A DNA stretch of 40,666 bases, from assembly GCF_000257645.1 (NCBI RefSeq), contig NZ_AJHJ01000042.1, positions 1 to 40,666 on the forward strand, written 5' to 3'. The position numbers and the translations under genes were made by a program. Origin of the DNA: Serratia sp. M24T3. GTDB taxonomy: Bacteria; Pseudomonadota; Gammaproteobacteria; Enterobacterales; Enterobacteriaceae. Positions 34,519 through 40,666 of this stretch are shown piece by piece. Each line of letters starts with the position of its first letter. The stretch's first letter is position 1. Under the pieces are notes generated by a model. That model ran no database searches, was not told the origin of the DNA, and worked only from the letters and a program-made list of their open reading frames with translations.

Positions 34519-35781
34519 ATGAACATGATGAATTTAAAACGCTTTTTTATTGCTAACGTCGTGTTGATGGGCGCGGGCTTTATGGCACATGCGCAGGCCG
34601 ACGACGCTCAGTTGATTAAACAGGGTGAATACATTTCTCGCCTCGGAGACTGCGGCGCATGCCATACCGTCGCGGGCAAGCCGGCCTTTTCCGGCGGGCT
34701 GGCGATTAAGTCAGATTTAGGCACTATTTATTCGACCAATATCACGCCGGACAAAGACCACGGCATCGGAGGTTACAGCGAGCAGCAGTTCGCCGATGCG
34801 GTGCGCAAAGGCGTATTGCCCGACGGCACCCGCCTTTATCCTGCGATGCCTTATCCTGATTATGCCAAAATCAACGATGAGGATATGCATGCGCTCTACA
34901 CCTACTTTATGCAGGGCGTGAAACCGAGTGCGGAAGAACCCTCAAAAACCGATTTGAGCTTCCCGTTCAACCAACGTTGGGGGATGCGTTTCTGGAACTG
35001 GGCATTTACTTCCGAGAAACCATTCAAGCCGATTGAAGGTGCGTCTGCAGAAGTAAATCGCGGAGCCTATCTGGTTGAAGGCCTCGGTCACTGCGGCAGC
35101 TGCCACACGCCGCGCGGGCTGGGAATGAACGAAAAAGCCCTCGACAGCAGCGATGCCAAGTTCTTGGCAGGCGGCAGTCTCAACGGTTGGGAAGTGCCCT
35201 CTTTGCGCGGTGTTGCTCACTGGAATGAACAAGAAATCGTTGATTATCTTGGTAAAGGCCGCAATGACAAAGCAGCGGTTGGCGGGGAAATGACTTCAGT
35301 TGTCGAGAATAGCACCAGTTATATGACTGATGCAGACCTCAAAGCTATCGCCGCTTATGTGAAGTATTTAGGCGGTAATCCACCGGTTCCAGCAGCCAAT
35401 GTTCAGGCTGCCAGCACGACCGAGGCCAAGCTAACGACAGCCAAAAATCTTAGCGTAGGTGAACGTTTGTATCTCGACAACTGCGGTGCATGCCACTTTG
35501 TCACCGGTAAAGGTGCGCCGGGCGTGTTCCCACAGCTGGATCAGGCGACGATCGTCAACGCTCAGGATCCTACCGGCCTAATCCACACAATTCTGGCCGG
35601 GGCTCAGCAACCTTCTACCGCGCGGGCACCTTCAACGTTGGCAATGCCAGGCTTTGCGGCTCGGCTATCAGATGATGACGTCGCGCAGCTATCTACCTTT
35701 ATTCGCCAAGGCTGGAGTAACAAAGCGCCAGCAGTTACAGCGGATCAGGTCAGTAAGGTTAGAAAAACGCTGGAAAAATAA
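34519..35781 (+). CDS. Gluconate 2-dehydrogenase cytochrome c subunit (tri-haem)
   Basis: This is the membrane-anchored electron-transfer subunit passing electrons from the flavoprotein to ubiquinone. The 420-residue product has a Sec signal peptide (MNMMNLKRFFIANVVLMGAG, cleavage after AHAQA) and three covalent c-haem motifs: C45-GA-C48-H49, C192-GS-C195-H196 and C322-GA-C325-H326. Each haem domain has a later Met ligand candidate, for example YPAMPYPDY near 107-115 and TLAMPGFA near 373-380. It starts 5 nt after the flavoprotein stop, so the genes are coupled, and ends before a strong terminator. The same architecture occurs in alcohol, sorbitol and fructose dehydrogenase complexes, so the substrate comes from context. 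Confidence 0.92.
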   Translation: MNMMNLKRFFIANVVLMGAGFMAHAQADDAQLIKQGEYISRLGDCGACHTVAGKPAFSGGLAIKSDLGTIYSTNITPDKDHGIGGYSEQQFADAVRKGVLPDGTRLYPAMPYPDYAKINDEDMHALYTYFMQGVKPSAEEPSKTDLSFPFNQRWGMRFWNWAFTSEKPFKPIEGASAEVNRGAYLVEGLGHCGSCHTPRGLGMNEKALDSSDAKFLAGGSLNGWEVPSLRGVAHWNEQEIVDYLGKGRNDKAAVGGEMTSVVENSTSYMTDADLKAIAAYVKYLGGNPPVPAANVQAASTTEAKLTTAKNLSVGERLYLDNCGACHFVTGKGAPGVFPQLDQATIVNAQDPTGLIHTILAGAQQPSTARAPSTLAMPGFAARLSDDDVAQLSTFIRQGWSNKAPAVTADQVSKVRKTLEK

Positions 35782-35873
35782 GTCCCTAAGCGGATGGAAT
35801 GAGACTGGTTATAAACTTCAAGAACAGCTCTTGTAAAGTTCGCTGAATTTCTAGCCAGTTTAATTAGCCCCTC

Positions 35874-35902
35874 ACGGCCACCTTAACGGGGGCCGTTTTT
35901 TT
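35874..35902 (+). terminator. Intrinsic terminator of the gluconate dehydrogenase operon
   Basis: The stem ACGGCC / GGCCGT (35874-35879 and 35891-35896) with an 11-nt loop is followed by TTTTTTT (35896-35902). Confidence 0.85.
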
Positions 35903-35917
35903 ATGCAGCCTCCCCAG

Positions 35918-35933
35918 CGTGAGATGGCTCACA
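35918..35933 (+). promoter_or_regulatory. CRP-cAMP site upstream of the sugar permease gene
   Basis: CGTGA-N6-TCACA keeps 9 of 10 bases of the TGTGA-N6-TCACA consensus. Its centre (35925.5) is about 90 bp before the predicted start of transcription, close to the -93.5 position of CRP at E. coli araBAD. Confidence 0.75.
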
Positions 35934-35946
35934 AAGCTTTCATGCG

Positions 35947-35984
35947 CAGCAGATTTTTCTATGTTAGCAGCGTCTCTTTACCTC
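35947..35984 (+). promoter_or_regulatory. Candidate AraC-type I1-I2 operator (direct half-sites, 21 bp apart)
   Basis: The first half-site, CAGCAGATTTTTCTATG (35947-35963), matches E. coli araI1 TAGCATTTTTATCCATA at 11 of 17 positions, including AGCA and the T-tract. The second, CAGCGTCTCTTTACCTC (35968-35984), shares the AGCG and TACCT elements of araI2. They are direct repeats starting exactly 21 bp apart, as in araBAD. The second half-site overlaps the predicted -35 by 4 bp, again as in araBAD. Confidence 0.6.
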
Positions 35985-36009
35985 TTTATCAGGATTATTA
36001 GCGTTAAAT
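35981..36009 (+). promoter_or_regulatory. Predicted promoter of the permease-GH42-regulator operon
   Basis: TTAAAT (36004-36009) is the best -10 upstream of the permease. A 17-bp spacer places the -35 at ACCTCT (35981-35986), which is far from consensus, as expected for an activator-dependent promoter. The start would be near 36016, giving a 30-nt leader. Confidence 0.45.
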
Positions 36010-36045
36010 TAAGCCAATAACCCATCGGGGGAAAAGAGGTGGATC

Positions 36046-37278
36046 ATGCCAAAACTTAATAATAATTATTTCATGTGTTGCCTGTTCTTTTTATTCTTCT
36101 TTATTGGCTGGGGAAGTTGTTATCCCTATTTGTCATTATGGCTAACGGATACTATCGGCATAGATTATGCTGATGTAGGGTTAGTTTATTCTTTTACTGC
36201 TATTGTTTCTGTCTGCGTGCAGCCTATTTTTGGTTTTATCGCCGACAAGTTGATATTCAGAAAAAATCTAATGTGGATGCTAGCAATAATAGTCACACTT
36301 TTTGCTCCTTACTGGATCTGGATCTTTGCACCACTGCTAAAATATAACGTTATTCTCGGTGCATTTGCCGGTGGGGTATATATTGGCTTTGCCTTTGGTG
36401 CAGGCTGTGGTGTGTGCGAAGCTTACATTGATAAAGTCAGCCGCATGACCGGTTTTGAGTTTGGTAAAGCTCGAATGTTTGGCGGTATTGGCGCTGCAAT
36501 CGCCACATTTCTGGCTGGAATACTCTACGGCATCGATCAGAATTACATTTTCTGGATGGCAAGCCTGGCAGGTGTAGTATTACTGTTTATTGTCTGGAAG
36601 ACCAACCCAAAGATTTCAATTGCAGATGCCGCGCAAGGCACCAAACGGGCTCCGGTTACTTTACGCGACGTCCGTAATTTACTGAAAATGCGAAAATTCT
36701 GGTTCTTCGCACTCTACATGATTGGCGTTGGAGCCGTCTATGAGACCTACGACCAGCAATTCGCTATTTACTATAGCCACTTTTTTTCAACTAAAGCCCG
36801 TGGCGCGGAAGTATTCGGTTATCTGTATACGGCGCAAATATTCCTCGACGCCATCGTCATGTTCTTCTCGCCGTGGTTCGTAAACAAAATCGGCCCTAAA
36901 AATGCGCTTATTTATTGTGGCTTGATTATGAGTTTACGAATCATTGGCTCTGCTTACGCAGTCGGACCTGTCTCTATCAGCGCGGTTAAAATGCTGCATG
37001 GTTTTGAAAGCTCTGTATTTCTGGTTGCCGGATTAAAATATATTGCCAAAAACTTTAATCCCTGGTTATCAGCAACAGTGTATTTAATTGGCTTTCAATT
37101 TTCGAAACGATTTAGCGAAATATTTCTGTCCAGCGCTATAGGCCATATGTATAAAAACTTTGGTTTTGCCGACAGCTATCTGGTGCTTGGTTTCATTGCA
37201 TTCTCATTCACACTAATTTCCTATTTTACTCTGGATAAAACACGCGTTTTCATTCCTCAAAAGACAATCACTGACTAA
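36046..37278 (+). CDS. LacY-family oligosaccharide:H+ symporter
   Basis: A 410-residue major facilitator of the oligosaccharide:H+ symporter family (LacY, RafB, CscB, MelY), with 12 membrane segments. Aligned by eye with LacY, it keeps the Glu126-Arg144 sugar pair as E125 (VCEAYIDKVSR) and R143 (FGKARMFG), plus Arg302, His322 and Glu325 as R298 (SLRIIGSA), H318 and E321 (LHGFE). The position of LacY Glu269 is Ile265 (YTAQIFLDA), a change I recall in sucrose-type CscB, so lactose itself is doubtful. GAGG lies before the ATG. The GH42 gene follows after 14 nt and an AraC-like regulator after that, so the three probably form one operon. Substrate is inferred to be a galactoside or arabinose-containing oligosaccharide. 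Confidence 0.92.
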   Translation: MPKLNNNYFMCCLFFLFFFIGWGSCYPYLSLWLTDTIGIDYADVGLVYSFTAIVSVCVQPIFGFIADKLIFRKNLMWMLAIIVTLFAPYWIWIFAPLLKYNVILGAFAGGVYIGFAFGAGCGVCEAYIDKVSRMTGFEFGKARMFGGIGAAIATFLAGILYGIDQNYIFWMASLAGVVLLFIVWKTNPKISIADAAQGTKRAPVTLRDVRNLLKMRKFWFFALYMIGVGAVYETYDQQFAIYYSHFFSTKARGAEVFGYLYTAQIFLDAIVMFFSPWFVNKIGPKNALIYCGLIMSLRIIGSAYAVGPVSISAVKMLHGFESSVFLVAGLKYIAKNFNPWLSATVYLIGFQFSKRFSEIFLSSAIGHMYKNFGFADSYLVLGFIAFSFTLISYFTLDKTRVFIPQKTITD

Positions 37279-37292
37279 TATCAGGAGGCAGT

Positions 37293-39314
37293 ATGTCGAA
37301 GATTTACTATGGTGTTGCTTATTATGACGAATATATGCCAGAGGACAGGCTGGCAGCAGATATTAGCATGATGAAAGAAGCTGGCATTAACATCGTGCGT
37401 ATTGCCGAATCAACCTGGAGCACCTTGGAACCGCAGGAAGGGGAATACTGTTTTTATCATATTGATCGGGTACTTAATGCCATGCATGAGGCTGGTATTG
37501 CAGTCATTATCGGCACGCCAACCTATGCCATTCCTTCATGGCTGGCCCGTAAACACCCAGAAGTGATGGTCACCACGCTTAAAGGCCAGGAAAAATATGG
37601 CCGTCGACAAATCATGGATATCGTCAGTCCGGTATTTCTTCGCTATGCGGAAAATATCATCCGCGTACTGCTGAAACATGTTCATTCTCACCCAGCAATT
37701 GTCGGCTATCAGCTAGATAATGAAACCAAGCATTACGATAATGTCGGTCCGGTAATGCAGCAAAAATTTATCGCCAATCTGCGACAGCGTTATCCCGATT
37801 TGAACCAGCTGAATAAAGACTTCGGGCTTGATTACTGGAGTAATCGTATAGATAACTGGGAGGATTTTCCTCCTTTAGAATCAACGATTAATGCTAGCCT
37901 TGGCTGTGCATTTTCAGCCTTTCAGCGTAAAACCGTGACCGAGTATCTGGCATGGCAGAGTCAGATCGTTAGAGAATATTCTCGCCCTGAACAGTTTATT
38001 ACCCACAATTTCGATTTTGAATGGCGCGGTTTTTCTTACGGCGTTCAGCCTCGCGTCGATCATTTTGAGGCAGCCAAATCATTAACGATTGCCGGGGTGG
38101 ATATATATCACCCTTCACAGGAACAGCTTACTGGGCGTGAGATTTCATTTGGTGGCGATATCGCCCGAGCATTAAAAAAGGGAGCCGGATATTTAGTACT
38201 TGAAACCGAGGCTCAGGGATTTGCCCAATGGACTCCCTTCCCTGGCCAGCTTCGCCTGCAAGCCTTTAGTCATATTGCTTCAGGCGCGAAAATGGTTTCA
38301 TACTGGCACTGGCACTCAATCCACAATTCTTTTGAAACCTATTGGAAAGGATTACTCAGCCACGACTTCGCACCCAATCCTACGTATCTTGAAGCCAAAA
38401 CCATTGGGGCAGACCTCGCCAGATTAGCCGATCATTTTGATGGCATGAAAATGAATAACGACGTGGCCATTCTGGTTAGCAATCAGGCGATGGATGCCGT
38501 GAACTGGTTCAAGCCCGGTGATGCACAAACTAATGTTTACAACGATGTATTTCGCCGATTTTACGATGCGCTCTATGACAGCAATATCTCGGTAGATATC
38601 ATCAATGATGTCGATTCAGCCTGTTCACGTTATCGGGTAATTGTTATTCCTGCCCTTTACGCCGCCGATGATGCACTTTTAAAACGTATTAATCATTATG
38701 TGGAATCTGGCGGCAATGTGCTTATCGGTTTCAAAAGCGGTTTCAGCGATCAGAATGTTAAAGTCAGAACAGGAAAACAGCCCGGTATACTGAATGAAAG
38801 TTGCCGAGTGAGCTACAGCCAATTTGTTCTACCTCAGAATGTAGGTTTTAAAAGCTGTGCAGCCGATTTTGAGATAGATGCTGAAGAACGGGCTGAATTA
38901 TGGATGGAGCTATTAACCGCCGATGATTCTGATCAAGTAAAGGTACTTGCAACCTATCAGCATCCTAATTGGGGGAAATATGCCGCAATAACGGAATCAC
39001 GATACGGAAAAGGTTCAGCAATTTATATAGGCTGCCTGAGCAGTAAAACCGTGATTTCACAGCTGATAATGCGCTTTGGCAAACAGACCACGCTATCATC
39101 TTGCCACTCGGCTCACAGTTTTCCAATCATTGTTAAAAAGGCCGTAGCCAAGGATGGTCAAACCCTGACATTCTATTTTAACTATTCTGAAGATACGCAG
39201 CAGATCCAGACGCCCGAGAATGCAGTTTGCCTAATAGGTGACCATGTTGCGAATGCCACCAACTGTCAGCAAATTGAACCTTGGGGATTACGTATTTACC
39301 TGTCAGATATTTAG
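37293..39314 (+). CDS. GH42 family beta-galactosidase (or alpha-L-arabinopyranosidase)
   Basis: A 673-residue cytoplasmic glycoside hydrolase of family 42, without a signal peptide. The catalytic TIM barrel starts YYGVAYYDEYMP and has NIVRIAESTWSTLEPQEGEY near 33-52, the acid/base E144 in IVGYQLDNETKHYDN and the nucleophile E304 in YLVLETEAQGFAQWTP. SGAKMVSYWHWHSI follows, then the trimerisation domain (from about 390) and a short C-terminal domain ending GLRIYLSDI. AGGAGG stands before the ATG. GH42 members split beta-galactosides from plant polysaccharides, and some release alpha-L-arabinopyranose. With a LacY-type importer upstream and an arabinose-type regulator downstream, the substrate is probably an imported oligosaccharide from arabinogalactan or similar material. 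Confidence 0.93.
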   Translation: MSKIYYGVAYYDEYMPEDRLAADISMMKEAGINIVRIAESTWSTLEPQEGEYCFYHIDRVLNAMHEAGIAVIIGTPTYAIPSWLARKHPEVMVTTLKGQEKYGRRQIMDIVSPVFLRYAENIIRVLLKHVHSHPAIVGYQLDNETKHYDNVGPVMQQKFIANLRQRYPDLNQLNKDFGLDYWSNRIDNWEDFPPLESTINASLGCAFSAFQRKTVTEYLAWQSQIVREYSRPEQFITHNFDFEWRGFSYGVQPRVDHFEAAKSLTIAGVDIYHPSQEQLTGREISFGGDIARALKKGAGYLVLETEAQGFAQWTPFPGQLRLQAFSHIASGAKMVSYWHWHSIHNSFETYWKGLLSHDFAPNPTYLEAKTIGADLARLADHFDGMKMNNDVAILVSNQAMDAVNWFKPGDAQTNVYNDVFRRFYDALYDSNISVDIINDVDSACSRYRVIVIPALYAADDALLKRINHYVESGGNVLIGFKSGFSDQNVKVRTGKQPGILNESCRVSYSQFVLPQNVGFKSCAADFEIDAEERAELWMELLTADDSDQVKVLATYQHPNWGKYAAITESRYGKGSAIYIGCLSSKTVISQLIMRFGKQTTLSSCHSAHSFPIIVKKAVAKDGQTLTFYFNYSEDTQQIQTPENAVCLIGDHVANATNCQQIEPWGLRIYLSDI

Positions 39315-39353
39315 TACCCAACAATTCTCTTATCGGCAACCGAGCAGGACACA

Positions 39354-40229
39354 ATGGAATTAAACCCGCAGGATATGGTGAGCTATTCACCTCTAATGAA
39401 AAGCTTTACTTTCAATGCCTATCTGGTTGCCGGTTATACCCCCATTTCGCGAGCCAGCCAGCTCGATTTTTATATTAATCGCCCTGGAGGAATGAAAGGT
39501 TATATCCTGCATTTGACGCTAAGAGGAGAAGGAAGGATCAAAGCAGGCAATCGTTACATCACCAGCCGTATAAACGACCTATTCCTTTTCCCACCTGATG
39601 TAGCCCACTACTACGGACGTGCAGAAACGAGTGAACACTGGGATCACTTATGGATCTATTTTCATCCACGTCCCTATTGGCTAGATTGGCTACGCTGGGA
39701 CAGGTTAGAAGATCATATTGGTATAACCCATCTTCATGCCCCTGCATTGTCCGAGATTATTCAGAGCTGTTTTTGGGAAGTTATCCAGCAGAATGCCAGC
39801 AATGAATTACTGAGTGAAGCACTGGCAATGAACGCACTCGAGCGGCTAATTATATCGTGCTTTAAATTACAACCTTTATCCAACCACCAAAGTCTCGATC
39901 CACGAATTAGTACCCTATGCCATTATATCACCGAGCATATAGTCGAGGATCTGACCATTGAACATCTGGCAAAACAGGTTTTTCTCTCTCCCTCACGATT
40001 GGCTCATTTGTTTAAAGATCAAATGCAGGAAACTATCTTTGCATGGCGTGAGAAACAGCGTGTTAACCGCGCCAGAAACCTGCTCCAGTCCACGCATCTG
40101 ACCATCGGCCAAGTTTCTCAGGCGGTAGGTTATGAGGATGCACTTTATTTTTCACGCATTTTCAGGCATCACGTCGGAGTCAGTCCGCGTCAATATAAAA
40201 AACGTTATGAACATATGATCTCTATTTAG
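39354..40229 (+). CDS. AraC-like regulator with a conserved arabinose-binding pocket
   Basis: A 291-residue regulator aligned end to end with E. coli AraC (292). The N-terminal cupin domain (about 10-170) reads NAYLVAGYTPI, INRPGGMKGYILHLTLRGEG, LFLFPPDVAHYYGR and HWDHLWIYFHPRPYW. The residues known to contact arabinose in AraC (Pro8, Thr24, Arg38, Tyr82, His93, Trp95) appear as P13, T29, R43, Y87, H98 and W100, all with a constant offset of 5. The DNA-binding domain has two helix-turn-helices (LTIEHLAKQVFLSPSRLAHL near 200-219 and LTIGQVSQAVGYEDALYFSR near 246-265). AGGA lies 7 nt before the ATG. It is third in the permease-GH42 operon and is expected to act at 35947-35984. Whether the genome also has a separate araC cannot be seen. 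Confidence 0.92.
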   Translation: MELNPQDMVSYSPLMKSFTFNAYLVAGYTPISRASQLDFYINRPGGMKGYILHLTLRGEGRIKAGNRYITSRINDLFLFPPDVAHYYGRAETSEHWDHLWIYFHPRPYWLDWLRWDRLEDHIGITHLHAPALSEIIQSCFWEVIQQNASNELLSEALAMNALERLIISCFKLQPLSNHQSLDPRISTLCHYITEHIVEDLTIEHLAKQVFLSPSRLAHLFKDQMQETIFAWREKQRVNRARNLLQSTHLTIGQVSQAVGYEDALYFSRIFRHHVGVSPRQYKKRYEHMISI

Positions 40230-40236
40230 TAGCATT

Positions 40237-40255
40237 AATACTTTGGTATTTTTTT
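40237..40255 (+). terminator. Weak AT-rich terminator after the AraC-like gene
   Basis: The short stem AATAC / GTATT (40237-40241 and 40246-40250) with loop TTTG leads into TTTTTTT (40249-40255), 8 nt past the stop codon. The stem is weak, but the T-run and position fit. Confidence 0.5.
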
Positions 40256-40628
40256 ATAGGCTTTTTATATGGAAACGTTTTTCTTGGCATTAAAAATCAT
40301 AAGAAATTATCATAATAATATCACGCAAACAGTTTATCGATTAGGTTAATTAGAATGATCTAATATTAAAAATAATGAAACGTTAATTTTAATAAGTTAT
40401 TTTCGCAGCCTTAATATTAACTTGCTGGTACACTGCTCGCGGGTGCTCTGGATCTTTTTGTCCCGAGCATGATGTCCTGTTTTATACGTTTAGTATTTGC
40501 TGTAACCGGTATGCGGAAGACAAAAAGAGAAAAGCCCCGAATTGAAATTAATCAAAACGAGGCCTACTCGATGCGTCAGAAACATCAGGTTAGCCTCTTA
40601 CCCGCCGAAAGGCAAGGAGTCGGAGTCT
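40256..40628. other. Intergenic region and probable long leader of the last gene
   Basis: The left half is very AT-rich and carries two GAAACGTT motifs 105 bp apart (AAACGTTT at 40273-40280, GAAACGTT at 40377-40384). The right half is more GC-rich and structured: a hairpin TGCTC-GGA / TCC-GAGCA (40444-40469), then GCC-GAAA-GGC near 40605. TACACT (40429-40434) could be a -10. A 62-codon frame (40469-40657) crosses the next gene's start in another frame and looks spurious. Confidence 0.4.
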
Positions 40629-40631
40629 ATG

Positions 40632-40666
40632 ATGCTGCAAATCCCCAAACTACTTAATCGGATGAT
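40632..40666 (+). CDS. Start of an unidentified gene, cut by the window edge
   Basis: Two tandem ATGs (40629 and 40632) follow GGAG (40622-40625); the second has the better spacing of 6 nt. The visible protein is only MLQIPKLLNRM, too short to assign. Evidence for a gene is the ribosome binding site and an apparently structured leader upstream. Confidence 0.45.
   Translation, partial: MLQIPKLLNRM

Noticed and set aside
35852-35868. A third AraC-like half-site (TAGCCAGTTTAATTAGC) upstream of the CRP site
   Set aside because: About 9 of 17 matches, and it lies before the terminator of the previous operon; AT-rich DNA gives such scores easily.
40469-40657. 62-codon frame near the window end
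   Set aside because: It runs through the ribosome binding site and start codons of the next gene in another frame, and its start lies inside a hairpin; more likely part of a leader.
1-40666. tRNA, rRNA, CRISPR arrays, insertion sequences or prophage
   Set aside because: No tRNA cloverleaf ends, regularly spaced repeats, transposase-like frames or integrase-like frames were recognised. The pheV tRNA found beyond speC in E. coli is not in this interval.

Overview
The window is chromosomal DNA from a member of the order Enterobacterales. Gene order and protein similarity point to the Yersiniaceae (Serratia, Rahnella, Ewingella or Rouxiella relatives) rather than to Escherichia. proC lies between yggS and yggT, and glsB lies beside yggN-yggL-trmB, as I recall for Yersinia and Serratia. 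Base composition is moderate and fairly even, apart from AT-rich intergenic stretches near 31.4-32.0 kb and 40.2-40.4 kb. Two ERIC-type repeats are present. No rRNA, tRNA, CRISPR array, insertion sequence or phage gene was recognised.

Region 1-4.4 kb: the N-terminus of transketolase, then speB and speA on the minus strand (arginine to agmatine to putrescine), with a small yqgB-like gene overlapping the start of speA. Region 4.4-7.5 kb: metK, then galP with a galactose-type control region of two GalR-like operators and a CRP site. Region 7.6-22.9 kb: the conserved housekeeping block sprT, endA, rsmE, gshB, yqgE, ruvX, yggR (minus), yggS, proC, yggT, rdgB, hemW, yggN (minus), glsB (minus), yggL-trmB (minus), mutY, yggX, mltC. 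As read, yggX is broken by one missing A in a homopolymer. An orphan gene for a 447-residue hydrophobic protein (23.2-24.6 kb) separates mltC from an ornithine decarboxylase gene at the usual speC position. The window therefore holds both routes to putrescine plus the SAM synthetase needed for spermidine.

Region 27.4-40.7 kb is accessory metabolism. First comes a zinc alcohol dehydrogenase/aldehyde reductase, a divergent old-yellow-enzyme reductase and a 4-oxalocrotonate tautomerase-like protein. Next is a LacI/GntR-type regulator, followed by the three-subunit membrane gluconate 2-dehydrogenase (Tat-exported small subunit, GMC flavoprotein with an Fe-S Cys motif, tri-haem cytochrome c), which would oxidise gluconate to 2-ketogluconate in the periplasm.

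The most interesting locus is 35.9-40.2 kb: a LacY-family sugar:H+ symporter, a GH42 beta-galactosidase-family enzyme and an AraC-family regulator. The regulator keeps every arabinose-contacting residue I can recall for E. coli AraC. The promoter in front of the permease also copies the araBAD layout: a CRP site near -90, two AraC-like half-sites exactly 21 bp apart, and the second overlapping the -35 by 4 bp. I infer an arabinose-responsive system for galactoside or arabinogalacto-oligosaccharide use.

Limits: all family assignments come from remembered sequences and motifs, and nothing was searched or computed. Regulatory sites are matches to remembered consensus sequences.
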